Shown here piece after piece: positions 1 to 8,910 of a stretch of 51,807 nt of DNA (positions are counted from its first letter, which is position 1; each line of letters begins with the position of its first letter). A model generated the notes under the pieces. That model made no database searches and was not told the DNA's origin. It saw only the letters and a program-made list of their open reading frames with translations. This DNA comes from Entomomonas sp964395065 (lineage in GTDB: Bacteria > Pseudomonadota > Gammaproteobacteria > Pseudomonadales > Pseudomonadaceae). The translations under genes and the position numbers were made by a program. The stretch lies in the NCBI GenBank assembly GCA_964395065.1, contig CAYNAM010000001.1, positions 1 through 51,807 on the forward strand, read 5' to 3'.

Positions 1-89
1 TCATTATCATCAGACAATAAAACAGGTAAGCCTTGTTGATACGCTTTAATAGCCGCATTAACTCTTGAAAAATCATTTGAACAAAACAT
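1..89 (-). CDS. ribB: 3,4-dihydroxy-2-butanone-4-phosphate synthase, N-terminal fragment
   Basis: Only the first 29 codons are in the window; the gene runs off the left edge. The start is an ATG preceded by GAGGAG at good spacing. The fragment contains RVNAAIKAYQQGLPVLLSDD, which matches the N-terminus of RibB, where a short helix leads into the DD(E) acidic motif. RibB converts ribulose 5-phosphate to the four-carbon precursor of riboflavin. An FMN riboswitch lies directly upstream in the same orientation, as is usual for ribB in gammaproteobacteria. Whether it is a RibBA fusion cannot be seen from this fragment. Confidence 0.85.
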   Translation of the reverse strand, partial: MFCSNDFSRVNAAIKAYQQGLPVLLSDDN

Positions 90-143
90 ATGGAAACGCT
101 CCTCGCCAATAATAAAATGAGAGATAAACGTTCCAGGGCAAAA

Positions 144-166
144 CTATAAAGCACAAAACTTTATAG
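144..166 (-). promoter_or_regulatory. hairpin in the ribB leader, candidate expression platform
   Basis: Between the aptamer and the ribB start lies a perfect 8-bp inverted repeat, CTATAAAG and CTTTATAG, with a 7-nt loop. On the minus strand it is followed by TTTTG. A second small stem (CAACA/TGTTG) lies nearer the aptamer. The placement suggests an expression platform, but the stem is AT-rich and the T run is short. I cannot say whether it controls termination or translation. Confidence 0.4.
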
Positions 167-199
167 CAAAGCTACAGGACAACAAAATCTGTTGAAGTG

Positions 200-332
200 C
201 ATCTTCTTTCATCCGGACTTTAACCGTCGGCTTTGGAATCTCACCAAATCTGCTATTTTAAACTACAAAAAGCTCGCGGGCTTGTCTTAATTGACTCACC
301 GCCGGTGGGGAATTACGCCCCGCCCTGAAGAC
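200..332 (-). promoter_or_regulatory. FMN riboswitch (RFN element)
   Basis: Read on the minus strand, the RFN consensus blocks appear in order: a 5' block beginning CAGGGCGGGG, then ATTCCCCACCGGCGGTGA, then AGCCCGCGAGC, then GATTTGGTGAGATTCCA, then GCCGACGGTTAAAGTCCGGA, then the closing ATGAAAGAAGA. These are the conserved junction sequences of the FMN aptamer. The element precedes ribB and should shut it down when FMN is abundant. Confidence 0.95.
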
Positions 333-424
333 TTTTTTATGATACGCTTATTTTAAGCAAAAGCAAAGGACTAGGATAAATACGCAGTAAACCCAGCCAA
401 TGAAAATAGAAAAAGATAGAAAGG

Positions 425-1285
425 TTATTGTACCCAATTAACCTCAAAAGACATCATGACACTTAAAAGTGTGATCGCAAAAATAGAAATAATAAAAAGG
501 CGCTTAGCCCATTGTACTTCATTAACTTTACTATAGTCTTTAATGGCTACAAATAACCAATAGAAACAAATCAAACTCGTAGCAATTACAAAACCTATAC
601 CTGCATAATCACAAACATAAAGAGAGATAGCTGCCGCAGTAAAAGCAAGGATATAACCCACAATATGTCTTTTTGCGATACTAACGCCGCGCTTAACGGG
701 CAAAACAGGAATATCCGCCGCTTTATAATCATTAAAGCGGAAAATAGCAATGGCATAAGAATGGGGCATTTGCCATAAACAAAATATTAATAATAAAATG
801 GCAGCTCCTAAGTCAAAATGCCCTCTTGCTGCACAATAGCCAATCACCGGGGGGGCTGCCCCTGATAGACTACCAATAATAGTACCGTACTCAGAATTTC
901 TTTTAAAATATAACGTATACAACACCACATAGACAAAAAAGCCCATGATGGCAAAACTTAAAGCCAAGATATTTGTAAAAAAATAAAGGATAAGCGCACC
1001 AACAACACCCAATACAGTTGCATATATTAATGCCACAGTAGGAGATATTAATCCCCGTACCATGGCACGATTTTTAGTGCGCTCCATCACCGAGTCTATA
1101 TCTCTATCAACATAGTTATTAAAGACGCAACCCGATGCCACTACTAAAGAAGTACCCAGCATTACAGCAAGCAATTTGATAAAATCAAAATGATTACTTG
1201 ATGCCAAGAAGAATCCGCCCACAACAGCAATTAAATTGCCGAAGATAATTCCAGGCTTCGTAACAAGCCAATACTTCTTTAGCAT
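425..1285 (-). CDS. cyoE: protoheme IX farnesyltransferase (heme O synthase)
   Basis: A 286-aa polytopic membrane protein of the UbiA prenyltransferase superfamily. It transfers a farnesyl group to heme b to make heme O for the bo3 oxidase. The first aspartate-rich motif is NNYVDRDIDSVMERT at about residues 56-70, followed by KNRAMVRG. The second polar loop contains FRFNDYKAADIPVLPV. It is the last gene of the cyo operon, 12 bases after cyoD, the usual place for this maturation enzyme. Length and motifs are typical. Confidence 0.96.
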   Translation of the reverse strand: MLKKYWLVTKPGIIFGNLIAVVGGFFLASSNHFDFIKLLAVMLGTSLVVASGCVFNNYVDRDIDSVMERTKNRAMVRGLISPTVALIYATVLGVVGALILYFFTNILALSFAIMGFFVYVVLYTLYFKRNSEYGTIIGSLSGAAPPVIGYCAARGHFDLGAAILLLIFCLWQMPHSYAIAIFRFNDYKAADIPVLPVKRGVSIAKRHIVGYILAFTAAAISLYVCDYAGIGFVIATSLICFYWLFVAIKDYSKVNEVQWAKRLFIISIFAITLLSVMMSFEVNWVQ

Positions 1286-1297
1286 TTAATGTAGCCT

Positions 1298-1648
1298 CTA
1301 CTTCATTTCTTGGTGCATGTTATGCATATTTTTATATTGCTTATCACTCATCATATTCTGCATTGAATTTTCCATAACCCATACTGAGCCAATAACAATA
1401 ATTAAAATAGTTACCACTGCAAAAATAAAGGTCATTAAATTCCAACGCTGTGCAGGTGATGAGTTGATATGCAAGAAACATACAACATGCACAATAATTT
1501 GCACAACAGCAAATACCACCAATATCGTAAAGTTAGGTGTACCCGTCATGGCCATCCAAAATGGGATAACCGTTAAGATTACAGCTAGCACGAAGCCTAC
1601 AATATAAGTCGATACAGTGCCATGTCCTGATGATTTATGATCAGCCAT
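1298..1648 (-). CDS. cyoD: cytochrome bo3 ubiquinol oxidase subunit IV
   Basis: A 116-aa protein with three hydrophobic helices, as in CyoD. It helps assemble the heme-copper site of the oxidase. I place the start at the ATG encoding MADHKSSGHG, which overlaps the cyoC stop as TAATG. A longer open frame upstream would run 31 codons into cyoC and lacks family similarity. Central residues VQIIVHVVCFLHI match the conserved helix of the family. Operon position between cyoC and cyoE is standard. Confidence 0.93.
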   Translation of the reverse strand: MADHKSSGHGTVSTYIVGFVLAVILTVIPFWMAMTGTPNFTILVVFAVVQIIVHVVCFLHINSSPAQRWNLMTFIFAVVTILIIVIGSVWVMENSMQNMMSDKQYKNMHNMHQEMK

Positions 1649-2319
1649 TACATCACTCCCACAGTATATGCTTTCAAATAAACGAAAGTGAATACACAGA
1701 TCCAAACGATATCTAGGAAATGCCAGAATAAGCTCAAGCATGATAGACGTGTATTAACTTTATTAGTTAAACCTTTGCCTGCTACTTGTGCAATCATTAC
1801 AATCATCCACAACAAACCTGCTGTAACGTGTAGACCATGCGTTCCCACTAACGTGAAAAATGCAGACATTGTTGCACTAGTTGTAGGTCCATTGCCCATG
1901 TGAACTAAATGATAAAATTCATAAACTTCCATGCCAATGAAAGTAGCCCCTAAGATAAAAGTAACTAACAACCATAATAATACTTGGCTCTTTTTACTAT
2001 TATGGGCAGCAATCATTGCAAAACCATAAGTAATACTACTAAAAAGTAATACAAAAGTTTCAACTAACACAAAAGGAAGCTCAAATAATTCCCTTGCTGA
2101 AAATGCAACAACTTGACCATTAGCATCTAGCATCGTTGGGAAATACATAGCCACGCCATAAGATGGATCTAATGTTGCATAAACTGCAAACAAGCAACCA
2201 AAAATCATTAAATCGGTAAGGATATATATCCAAAAACCGAAAATTGTTATAGAACTAGAGTCATGATCATGATGATCATGCTCTGCCCCATGTACAGTTT
2301 TCATAGTATCAGCTGTCAT
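1648..2319 (-). CDS. cyoC: cytochrome bo3 ubiquinol oxidase subunit III
   Basis: A 223-aa five-helix membrane protein of the cytochrome c oxidase subunit III family. The N-terminal 20 residues are rich in His and Asp (HGAEHDHHDHD), then the first helix begins FGFWIYILTDLMIFG. The motif THGLHVTAGLLWM near residues 159-171 and the final LFWHFLDIVWICVFTFVYL are typical of the family. Its start overlaps the cyoB stop by 4 bases (ATGA), implying translational coupling. Confidence 0.96.
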   Translation of the reverse strand: MTADTMKTVHGAEHDHHDHDSSSITIFGFWIYILTDLMIFGCLFAVYATLDPSYGVAMYFPTMLDANGQVVAFSARELFELPFVLVETFVLLFSSITYGFAMIAAHNSKKSQVLLWLLVTFILGATFIGMEVYEFYHLVHMGNGPTTSATMSAFFTLVGTHGLHVTAGLLWMIVMIAQVAGKGLTNKVNTRLSCLSLFWHFLDIVWICVFTFVYLKAYTVGVM

Positions 2320-4364
2320 GACTTAATACCTGCCTTTGCTAGATTTTCAAAACGCTCGTTTTCGATACGTTCCACTTCCTCTGCTGGAATATAATAATCT
2401 CTATCATCATCAAACGAGTGTACAATGTAAGTAATTATAGAGAGGCCAAATCCAACAATAGCCAACCACCAGATATGCCAAACAAGAGCAAATCCCCATA
2501 CCGCACAAAGCATACCAATAACAAAACCAGCACCTGTGTTTTTAGGCATATGAATCGCTTCATATTTTTCTGGACGCTTATAAGCCTCACCTTTCTCTTT
2601 AAGCATAAAGAAAGCATCTTTACCATAAATCTTTGGAATAACAGCAAAGTTATAAGGTGCAGGAGGAGAAGCTAACGACCACTCTAAAGAACGACCATCG
2701 CCCCAAGCATCACCAGTTAAGTCACGTGTTTGGTTACGTTGTAAAATACCAATTAGTAATGATAATACTAAGAAAATCACACCAAATAAGATAAAGAATG
2801 TACCAATCATCGCGACGATGAAATAAGGAGCATATTCAGTTGACTGGAACTGACTCATACGACGAGTTAATCCCATGAATCCTAATGCATACAATGGCAT
2901 AAATGATAAGTAGAAACCAACCAACCAACACCAGAATGATGCTTTACCAGTTCCTTCATGCATTTTGAAACCAAACATTTTAGGGAACCAGAATACAAGA
3001 CCTGCTAAATAGCCATAAACAACACCACCAATAATAGTGTTATGGAAATGCGCTACTAAGAACAGACTGTTATGAACAACAAAGTCAATCGGTGGAACAG
3101 CTAACATAACTCCTGTCATACCACCAATAGTGAAAGTCACTAATGCACCAATCACCCAATACATAGGCGCAGTAAATCTAACTCGGCCTTCATACATTGT
3201 AAAGATCCAGTTAAACACTTTCACCCCTGTAGGAATGGCGATGATCATTGTCATAATACCGAAGAAGGCATTAACATTACCGCCAGCGCCCATGGTAAAG
3301 AAATGGTGCCCCCATACAAGTAGACTTAGCACAACAATAGAAACAGTTGCATAAACCATTGTTTTATAACCAAACAATGGTTTACCTGAGAATACAGGCC
3401 CGATTTCTGAGTAGATACCAAATGCAGGTAATACTAAGAAGTATACTTCTGGATGTCCCCATGCCCAAACCAAGTTAATGTACATTTTCGCATTCCCACC
3501 CATATGATTGGTGAAGAAGTTGAAATCAAAATAACGGTCTAATGTTAATAAGGCATAGGCCACTGTTAAAATTGGGAACACTGCAGCAGCCAAAATATTA
3601 GTACATAGACATGTCCATGTAAAAATAGGCATTTGCATTAATGTCATACCGGGTGCACGCATTTTTAAAATAGTCACAATAAAGTTAACAGCACCTATTG
3701 TTGTAGCTATTCCCGACAGCTGTAGACTCCACAGATAATAATTCATCCCAACGGTGGGACTCATTTCTATTCCCGTTTCTGGCGCATAAGCTAACCATCC
3801 ACCCGTTGCAAAGTCACCCACACCTAATGAAATATTACACACAATAACACCAGCAACTGTTAACCAGAAGCCGAAATTATTTAAGAATGGAAATGCCACA
3901 TCACGCGCACCAATCTGTTGTGGTAAAAGGATATTCATCAAACCAAATAATAATGGAGTTGCCATGAAGAAAATCATGATTACACCATGCGCTGTAAAGA
4001 TTTGGTTGTAATGATCAGGTGGTAAATAACCCGAGGGATGGCCTGCAGTATATCCCTCAGCAGCAGCGAGGGCTAAGTGAGTACGCATGAGTAAGGCATC
4101 AGCAAAACCACGTACTAACATAAGAATAGCTACCACAATATACATGATACCTATCTTTTTATGGTCAACCGTCGTAATCCAATCTTTCCAGAGAGGCTTC
4201 CACCACCCCATAAAGGTAATTAGACCTGCAACAAGTACTCCTAGGACAAGAACAACACCCACTGTCCACATAACGATAGGTTCATTAGTTGGAACAGCAT
4301 TCCAAGATAAATACCCCGTTAGGTTATTGTAATTGTCTAAGTTTCCACTAGTAAAACCTGACAT
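2316..4364 (-). CDS. cyoB: cytochrome bo3 ubiquinol oxidase subunit I
   Basis: A 682-aa catalytic subunit carrying low-spin heme b, heme O3 and CuB. Visible signatures are TAHGVIMIFFMATPL with a heme ligand His, the CuB and cross-link segment WAWGHPEVYFLVLP, the WGHHFF histidine pair, and VAHFHNTIIGG with the paired heme ligands. It reduces O2 to water with electrons from ubiquinol and pumps protons across the inner membrane. Length is close to the E. coli subunit (about 660 aa). It follows cyoA by 2 bases. Confidence 0.98.
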   Translation of the reverse strand: MSGFTSGNLDNYNNLTGYLSWNAVPTNEPIVMWTVGVVLVLGVLVAGLITFMGWWKPLWKDWITTVDHKKIGIMYIVVAILMLVRGFADALLMRTHLALAAAEGYTAGHPSGYLPPDHYNQIFTAHGVIMIFFMATPLLFGLMNILLPQQIGARDVAFPFLNNFGFWLTVAGVIVCNISLGVGDFATGGWLAYAPETGIEMSPTVGMNYYLWSLQLSGIATTIGAVNFIVTILKMRAPGMTLMQMPIFTWTCLCTNILAAAVFPILTVAYALLTLDRYFDFNFFTNHMGGNAKMYINLVWAWGHPEVYFLVLPAFGIYSEIGPVFSGKPLFGYKTMVYATVSIVVLSLLVWGHHFFTMGAGGNVNAFFGIMTMIIAIPTGVKVFNWIFTMYEGRVRFTAPMYWVIGALVTFTIGGMTGVMLAVPPIDFVVHNSLFLVAHFHNTIIGGVVYGYLAGLVFWFPKMFGFKMHEGTGKASFWCWLVGFYLSFMPLYALGFMGLTRRMSQFQSTEYAPYFIVAMIGTFFILFGVIFLVLSLLIGILQRNQTRDLTGDAWGDGRSLEWSLASPPAPYNFAVIPKIYGKDAFFMLKEKGEAYKRPEKYEAIHMPKNTGAGFVIGMLCAVWGFALVWHIWWLAIVGFGLSIITYIVHSFDDDRDYYIPAEEVERIENERFENLAKAGIKS

Positions 4365-4366
4365 AA

Positions 4367-5353
4367 TTAATGACCTCCAGATATTGCATTATGAGACTCT
4401 GCCTGTACTAAATCATCCTTTACAGGAATACCTTTTGGTCCATTTACAGGAATATATGACTCTAAAATATCCTCAAACAAACCATCTTTCCCATACAAGC
4501 TAGGCGTTAACTTATAAAAAGCGACAGGTTCAAAGAAATCTTCATTTCTTTTATCTCTTAATGCTTTATAAACATTGGGCGTTAAATCAATAGCCGTAAT
4601 TTCGTTACCATCTACTTGATCTTTTGCTGTACCTGCTTTCACATCAGCAACCCATTTTTCGAAGTCTGAATGACTTACTGACACAGCTTTAAATAACATA
4701 TAAGAGTAACCATAGCCAATAAAGTTAGCCGCTGTACCTTGGAAAACGCCTGGTTTGTCTGCAATCAAATGTAGCTTTGTTTCCATTCCTGCCATCGCAT
4801 AAATTTGGCTACCGAGTTGTGGTATTAGGAATGAAGTAATGGCTGTATCTGAAGTAATTTCAAATTTAATCGGTGTATTTTCAGGGAAAACCACTTGATT
4901 TACTGTCGCAATACCTTGCTCAGGGTAAATAAACAACCATTTCCATCTTAATGCAACAACCTGAATATCCATTTGTTTGGTTGCAGACACTTCTGTAGGA
5001 ATAGGTTTAGTAGGGTCAATTTTATGCGTATAGTGATAAGTAACAATACCTAATATTATTATTATAATGACAGGTACACCCCACACTAATGTTTCAATTT
5101 TTGCCGAAAATTCCCACTTAGGAGAATATTTAGCATTACTACCTTCACGGTATTTAAACGGAAAATATAATGACATAAAAATAGCAGGAATTACTACAAT
5201 CAACATCAAGCATACAGATGTAATAATTAATGCTTTAATTTCATGACCTATATATCCTTTAGGGTTTAACAAAGCCACATCACACCCACCCAACAATAGT
5301 AGTGCGAATAAGAGTGGTATGGTAAACAAACGTGGATATTTTAGATTTCTCAT
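4367..5353 (-). CDS. cyoA: cytochrome bo3 ubiquinol oxidase subunit II (lipoprotein)
   Basis: A 328-aa subunit II. The N-terminus is a lipoprotein signal with lipobox LLGGC (Cys24), followed by two transmembrane helices and a periplasmic cupredoxin-like domain. The CuA ligands of cytochrome c oxidases are absent: the region reads ANFIGYGYSYMLFKA instead of a CxxxC site. This marks it as a quinol oxidase. First gene of the cyo operon; its promoter should lie in the 221-base gap before engB, where I could not choose a convincing -35/-10 pair. Confidence 0.96.
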   Translation of the reverse strand: MRNLKYPRLFTIPLLFALLLLGGCDVALLNPKGYIGHEIKALIITSVCLMLIVVIPAIFMSLYFPFKYREGSNAKYSPKWEFSAKIETLVWGVPVIIIIILGIVTYHYTHKIDPTKPIPTEVSATKQMDIQVVALRWKWLFIYPEQGIATVNQVVFPENTPIKFEITSDTAITSFLIPQLGSQIYAMAGMETKLHLIADKPGVFQGTAANFIGYGYSYMLFKAVSVSHSDFEKWVADVKAGTAKDQVDGNEITAIDLTPNVYKALRDKRNEDFFEPVAFYKLTPSLYGKDGLFEDILESYIPVNGPKGIPVKDDLVQAESHNAISGGH

Positions 5354-5574
5354 CTCTCAACCTCTTTAGAGGAGCCTTTACCATTATTCTTAACTTAAGG
5401 CTACTTCTTTTATATGCTTATCACCCTAGTTTGAACATTTCAAAATAACAATAATCATATGAAATAATAGTCTTAAGCACTTAATTTATTTGAGTTTTAA
5501 AGTACCCAAACACCTTGCGTAGAAATCCAAAGAAATGAACTCTAAGCTTAGCCATATAATTGTAACAGATTTAA

Positions 5575-6192
5575 TCAGCCTTCAAAATGTAGCCATTGTC
5601 GCAGTATAGAATAGGCATCGGTCAATCCATCTCGTTTTACTGCTGAAAAAAGTTGAACGGAGATTGTTGTATTGTGATAAGTATTTAGTTGCTGCTGTAC
5701 TTTTAGTAATGTATTTTTAGCGACACCAAAGGTTAACTTATCGGCCTTAGTTAATAATATGTGCACAGGCATATTTGATGTATCAGCCCAGTCTAACAAT
5801 ACTTTATCAAAATCAGTCAATGGGTGACGTATGTCCATCATCAGAAAAATACCCACTAAAGACTGCCGAGTTGACAAATAAGCATCCAAATGTTTTTTCC
5901 AATGCTCTTTTAAAGGAAGTGGTACTTTCGCATAACCATAGCCAGGCAAGTCAACAAAACGGCGCTCATCGTCTAACGCAAAAAAATTTATCAACTGCGT
6001 TCGACCTGGCGTTTTAGAAGTTCTTGCTAAGCTAGCGCGTGTCAATACATTTATGGCACTTGACTTTCCAGCATTAGAGCGCCCTGCAAATGCAACTTCA
6101 TAGCCTATATCATTAGGGCATTGATCAACTTTCGCGGCACTTAATAAAAAAGTTGCTTTTTGGCATAACCCTAAAAATTTACTGCCCGACAT
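5575..6192 (-). CDS. engB: ribosome biogenesis GTPase EngB (YihA/YsxC)
   Basis: A 205-aa TRAFAC GTPase required for assembly of the large ribosomal subunit. G1 is GRSNAGKSS, G2 lies in TSKTPGRTQ, G3 is DLPGYGYAK and G4 is LTKADK. The N-terminal LGLCQKATFLLSAAKV closely follows the Pseudomonas form. I start at the ATG preceded by GTGAGAGAG; a longer frame to 6291 has no recognisable extra domain. It is divergent from dsbA. In Pseudomonas a cytochrome c4 gene sits between engB and dsbA; none is present here. Confidence 0.95.
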   Translation of the reverse strand: MSGSKFLGLCQKATFLLSAAKVDQCPNDIGYEVAFAGRSNAGKSSAINVLTRASLARTSKTPGRTQLINFFALDDERRFVDLPGYGYAKVPLPLKEHWKKHLDAYLSTRQSLVGIFLMMDIRHPLTDFDKVLLDWADTSNMPVHILLTKADKLTFGVAKNTLLKVQQQLNTYHNTTISVQLFSAVKRDGLTDAYSILRQWLHFEG

Positions 6193-6395
6193 AACTCTCT
6201 CACACATTAAGTTTATATAATAATTTCTAGTCTTTATAATAGCACATTGTTCTTCTTTATTAATCACTGGTAGCCATTCACACTCTGACACAAAACCACC
6301 TCAACAAATTATTGCAATTCTTATTTTTTTAGGTATTGTACCCAACCATATAATTTAATTGTCAATTATTTAGTATATAGGTAACGGAGAAAAAT

Positions 6396-7076
6396 ATGCG
6401 TCGTCTTTTTATAGCAGGGATTGTTGCTCTTTCAGCAATTTTCTTTAATATTGCTCATGCCCAAGTAGGGGTTTTAGCTATTCCTGATCCACAACCAGGA
6501 AAAGAATACACTGTTTTACCAAAACAAATACCTACATCAGACCCTAGTAAAATTGAAGTGACTGAGGTATTTTGGTATGGTTGCCCTCATTGCTATCATT
6601 TAGAACCTATTATTAATAAATGGGCTAAAGACCTACCTGAAGATGTTAACTTTGTACGTATGCCAGCATTATTCGGTAAACTATGGACGATCCACGGCCA
6701 ACTTTTTATCACGCTTAATACACTAGGCGCAGAAGAAAAGCTACACTCTGCTGTATTTGAATCAATTCAACAACGTAAAAATCTTCTTCTTACGCCAGAA
6801 GATATGGCAGAATTTGCATCACAGCATGGTATAGATAAACAAAAATTCTTAGATACTTATAATTCTTTCGGTGTGCAATCACAATTAGAGAAAGACAAAA
6901 AAACATTAACTCAATATGGGATTTCAGGTGTTCCTGCTATTATCGTCAATGGAAAATACCGCGTTGATTTAAATGATAACGTTCCAGATCCTAAAGAGTT
7001 AATGAACATAACAAATTATTTAATTAAAAAAGAACGCGATGCATTAAAGCAAACAGCTGAAACGACAACGAAATAA
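6396..7076 (+). CDS. dsbA: periplasmic thiol:disulfide interchange protein DsbA
   Basis: A 226-aa exported oxidoreductase that introduces disulfides into periplasmic proteins. A signal peptide ends at AHA-Q (cleavage near residue 22). The active site is C63-PH-C66 within FWYGCPHCYH, the classic DsbA CPHC pair, and the cis-proline loop is GVPAIIVNG. The start is supported by a GGAG sequence 8 bases upstream. The helical insertion between the two halves of the thioredoxin fold is present. Oxidised by DsbB, which is not in the window. Confidence 0.96.
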   Translation: MRRLFIAGIVALSAIFFNIAHAQVGVLAIPDPQPGKEYTVLPKQIPTSDPSKIEVTEVFWYGCPHCYHLEPIINKWAKDLPEDVNFVRMPALFGKLWTIHGQLFITLNTLGAEEKLHSAVFESIQQRKNLLLTPEDMAEFASQHGIDKQKFLDTYNSFGVQSQLEKDKKTLTQYGISGVPAIIVNGKYRVDLNDNVPDPKELMNITNYLIKKERDALKQTAETTTK

Positions 7077-7155
7077 AAAGTAACAGAAAGGAATTTTTAG
7101 TATTCAACATACGGTATTATGATTCAAAGATATTAATGATTGGATAAATACTGGT

Positions 7156-8004
7156 ATGGGAATTAAGAGAAAAGAAGTGGCTACTCACATTAGTCCTAAT
7201 GAGAATAAGGAGAGTAGCCCTATTATTCTTACTCCTAATGAAATAATAAAGTTACTCACTTTCAATATACAAGTGGGTAACTCAACAAGTCATTACCATC
7301 ACTACTTCACAAGAAGTTGGCAACATATTCTACCTTACAAAGATCGCATAAAAAACTTACAGCGCATAGCTGATTTGATAAGACAATATGATTTTGTTGC
7401 TTTACAAGAGGTTGATGGTGGGAGTTTACGCTCAAGCGGTATTAATCAAACCGAGTTCTTAGCTAAACTTGCTAACTTTCCTTATTGGCATCAACAAACT
7501 AATCGCAATCTAGGGAAACTCGCACAGCACAGTAATGGCATGTTGACTCGCTTTAAACCTAACGTTATTGAAGATCACCCCTTACCAGGAATGAGGGGGA
7601 GAGGTGCTATTTTTTCTCGCTTTGGGGAAGGTGAAGATGCACTCATTATTGTTGTCATGCACCTTGCTCTAAGTAAAAAAGCACGCAAAGAGCAACTTGA
7701 TTATATTTATAAAATGATTGCCCCTTATCGGTATCATATTCTCATGGGCGATATGAATGCAGAAACAGTTGAGCTCATAGATAACTCAGCATTACAAAAA
7801 CTCGATCTCGTTTTACCACAGAATGCTGCCACCTACCCTAGCTGGAATCCTAAACGTTGTCTCGATCATATTTTATTAAGTAAAGACCTTACAGTAGAAA
7901 ATATCAGTGTACTACAACTACCCATATCTGATCACCTCCCTATAGAGGTCAGCATCAAGCTTCCTGAAAGACTATTATCAAATATTAATCAATCCAACTT
8001 ATAA
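7156..8004 (+). CDS. endonuclease/exonuclease/phosphatase (EEP) family protein
   Basis: A 282-aa protein with a complete EEP fold. Metal and catalytic residues are visible in LQEVDGGSLR (Glu), MGDMNAE (Asp-Asn) and ISDHLPIEV (Asp-His). It closely resembles, from memory, the uncharacterised protein found next to dsbA in Pseudomonas (SFNIQVG, RSWQHLLP and LDHILLS motifs). There is no signal peptide or membrane helix, so it is probably cytoplasmic. The substrate (nucleic acid, phospholipid or sugar phosphate) cannot be told from sequence. The start is uncertain; an in-frame GTG lies 12 codons later. Confidence 0.85.
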   Translation: MGIKRKEVATHISPNENKESSPIILTPNEIIKLLTFNIQVGNSTSHYHHYFTRSWQHILPYKDRIKNLQRIADLIRQYDFVALQEVDGGSLRSSGINQTEFLAKLANFPYWHQQTNRNLGKLAQHSNGMLTRFKPNVIEDHPLPGMRGRGAIFSRFGEGEDALIIVVMHLALSKKARKEQLDYIYKMIAPYRYHILMGDMNAETVELIDNSALQKLDLVLPQNAATYPSWNPKRCLDHILLSKDLTVENISVLQLPISDHLPIEVSIKLPERLLSNINQSNL

Positions 8005-8020
8005 TCAGATTTATCGAAAC

Positions 8021-8827
8021 ATGAAATTTCTAATGAAAAAATTACTTATCATTTTCTGCCTTCTCTGGTTAACAGCCTGTCAAACTGGATTGAAAATTGA
8101 CAAAAACCATGCATCACAAGCACAAGATAACCGTATACAATATATTATTGTGCACTATACTGCGGCTAATCTCATGCGTTCTCTTTACTTACTGACCAAA
8201 ACTAATGTAAGTAGTCACTACCTAATTAGCGAGGATGGTACTATTTATCAACTTGTTAATGATGAAAAACGTGCATGGCATGCAGGAGTCAGTGAGTGGC
8301 AAGGAAGAAATTCTCTCAATAATAGCTCCATTGGAATAGAACTGGTTAATTTAGGCTATAAAGAAACACCTCAAAAAACAAGGGTCTGGTATAGTTATCC
8401 TGATGCTCAAATAAAGTCGCTCAAAATCCTCCTTAAAGAGCTCCAAAAACGCTATGATATTCCAACTAAAAATATCTTAGGGCATAGCGATGTTGCTCCG
8501 CAAAGAAAATCAGACCCTGGCCCACTCTTTCCTTGGCGAGAACTTGCTAAAGAAGGGCTTGCCATTTGGCCAGATGAAATGGCAGTCGCAAAACAACAAG
8601 CTATTTTTGATATGGAAAGCAAACCAAGCGCTACCTGGATACAAAGTAAGCTTGCCAGTATAGGGTATGCAACCCCACGAACAGGAATACTGGATGATGA
8701 TACAATTAAAGCTATTATTGCTTTCCAGATGCGTTACCAACCTGACAACTACACAGGCAACATTGACAGCAAGACGGCAGCACTTTTATTTGTTGTAGCA
8801 AATAAGAACTTTGTGACACCTAAATGA
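8021..8827 (+). CDS. amiD: N-acetylmuramoyl-L-alanine amidase, AmiD-type lipoprotein
   Basis: A 268-aa zinc amidase of the amidase_2 (PGRP-like) family. The N-terminus is a lipoprotein signal with lipobox LTAC (Cys20), pointing to outer-membrane anchoring. Zinc ligands are the His of IIVHYTA, the His of LGHSDVAP and the Asp of SDPGPLFPW. The C-terminal 65 residues form a peptidoglycan-binding domain. It cleaves the lactoyl-alanyl amide bond in murein fragments. Colinear with E. coli AmiD; the Pseudomonas counterparts are the AmpDh enzymes. A second start 4 codons in is possible. Confidence 0.9.
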   Translation: MKFLMKKLLIIFCLLWLTACQTGLKIDKNHASQAQDNRIQYIIVHYTAANLMRSLYLLTKTNVSSHYLISEDGTIYQLVNDEKRAWHAGVSEWQGRNSLNNSSIGIELVNLGYKETPQKTRVWYSYPDAQIKSLKILLKELQKRYDIPTKNILGHSDVAPQRKSDPGPLFPWRELAKEGLAIWPDEMAVAKQQAIFDMESKPSATWIQSKLASIGYATPRTGILDDDTIKAIIAFQMRYQPDNYTGNIDSKTAALLFVVANKNFVTPK

Positions 8828-8910
8828 TCCTATATAGTTATATACAATACTTGCTTTCAATAGTATGGTAGTCATTGAGCTATTTAATACTTTTATAAAG
8901 GTTATCCACT

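Noticed and set aside
2435..2647. Small open frames inside cyoB and other long genes on both strands
   Set aside because: They overlap strongly conserved coding sequence and lack binding sites or family similarity.
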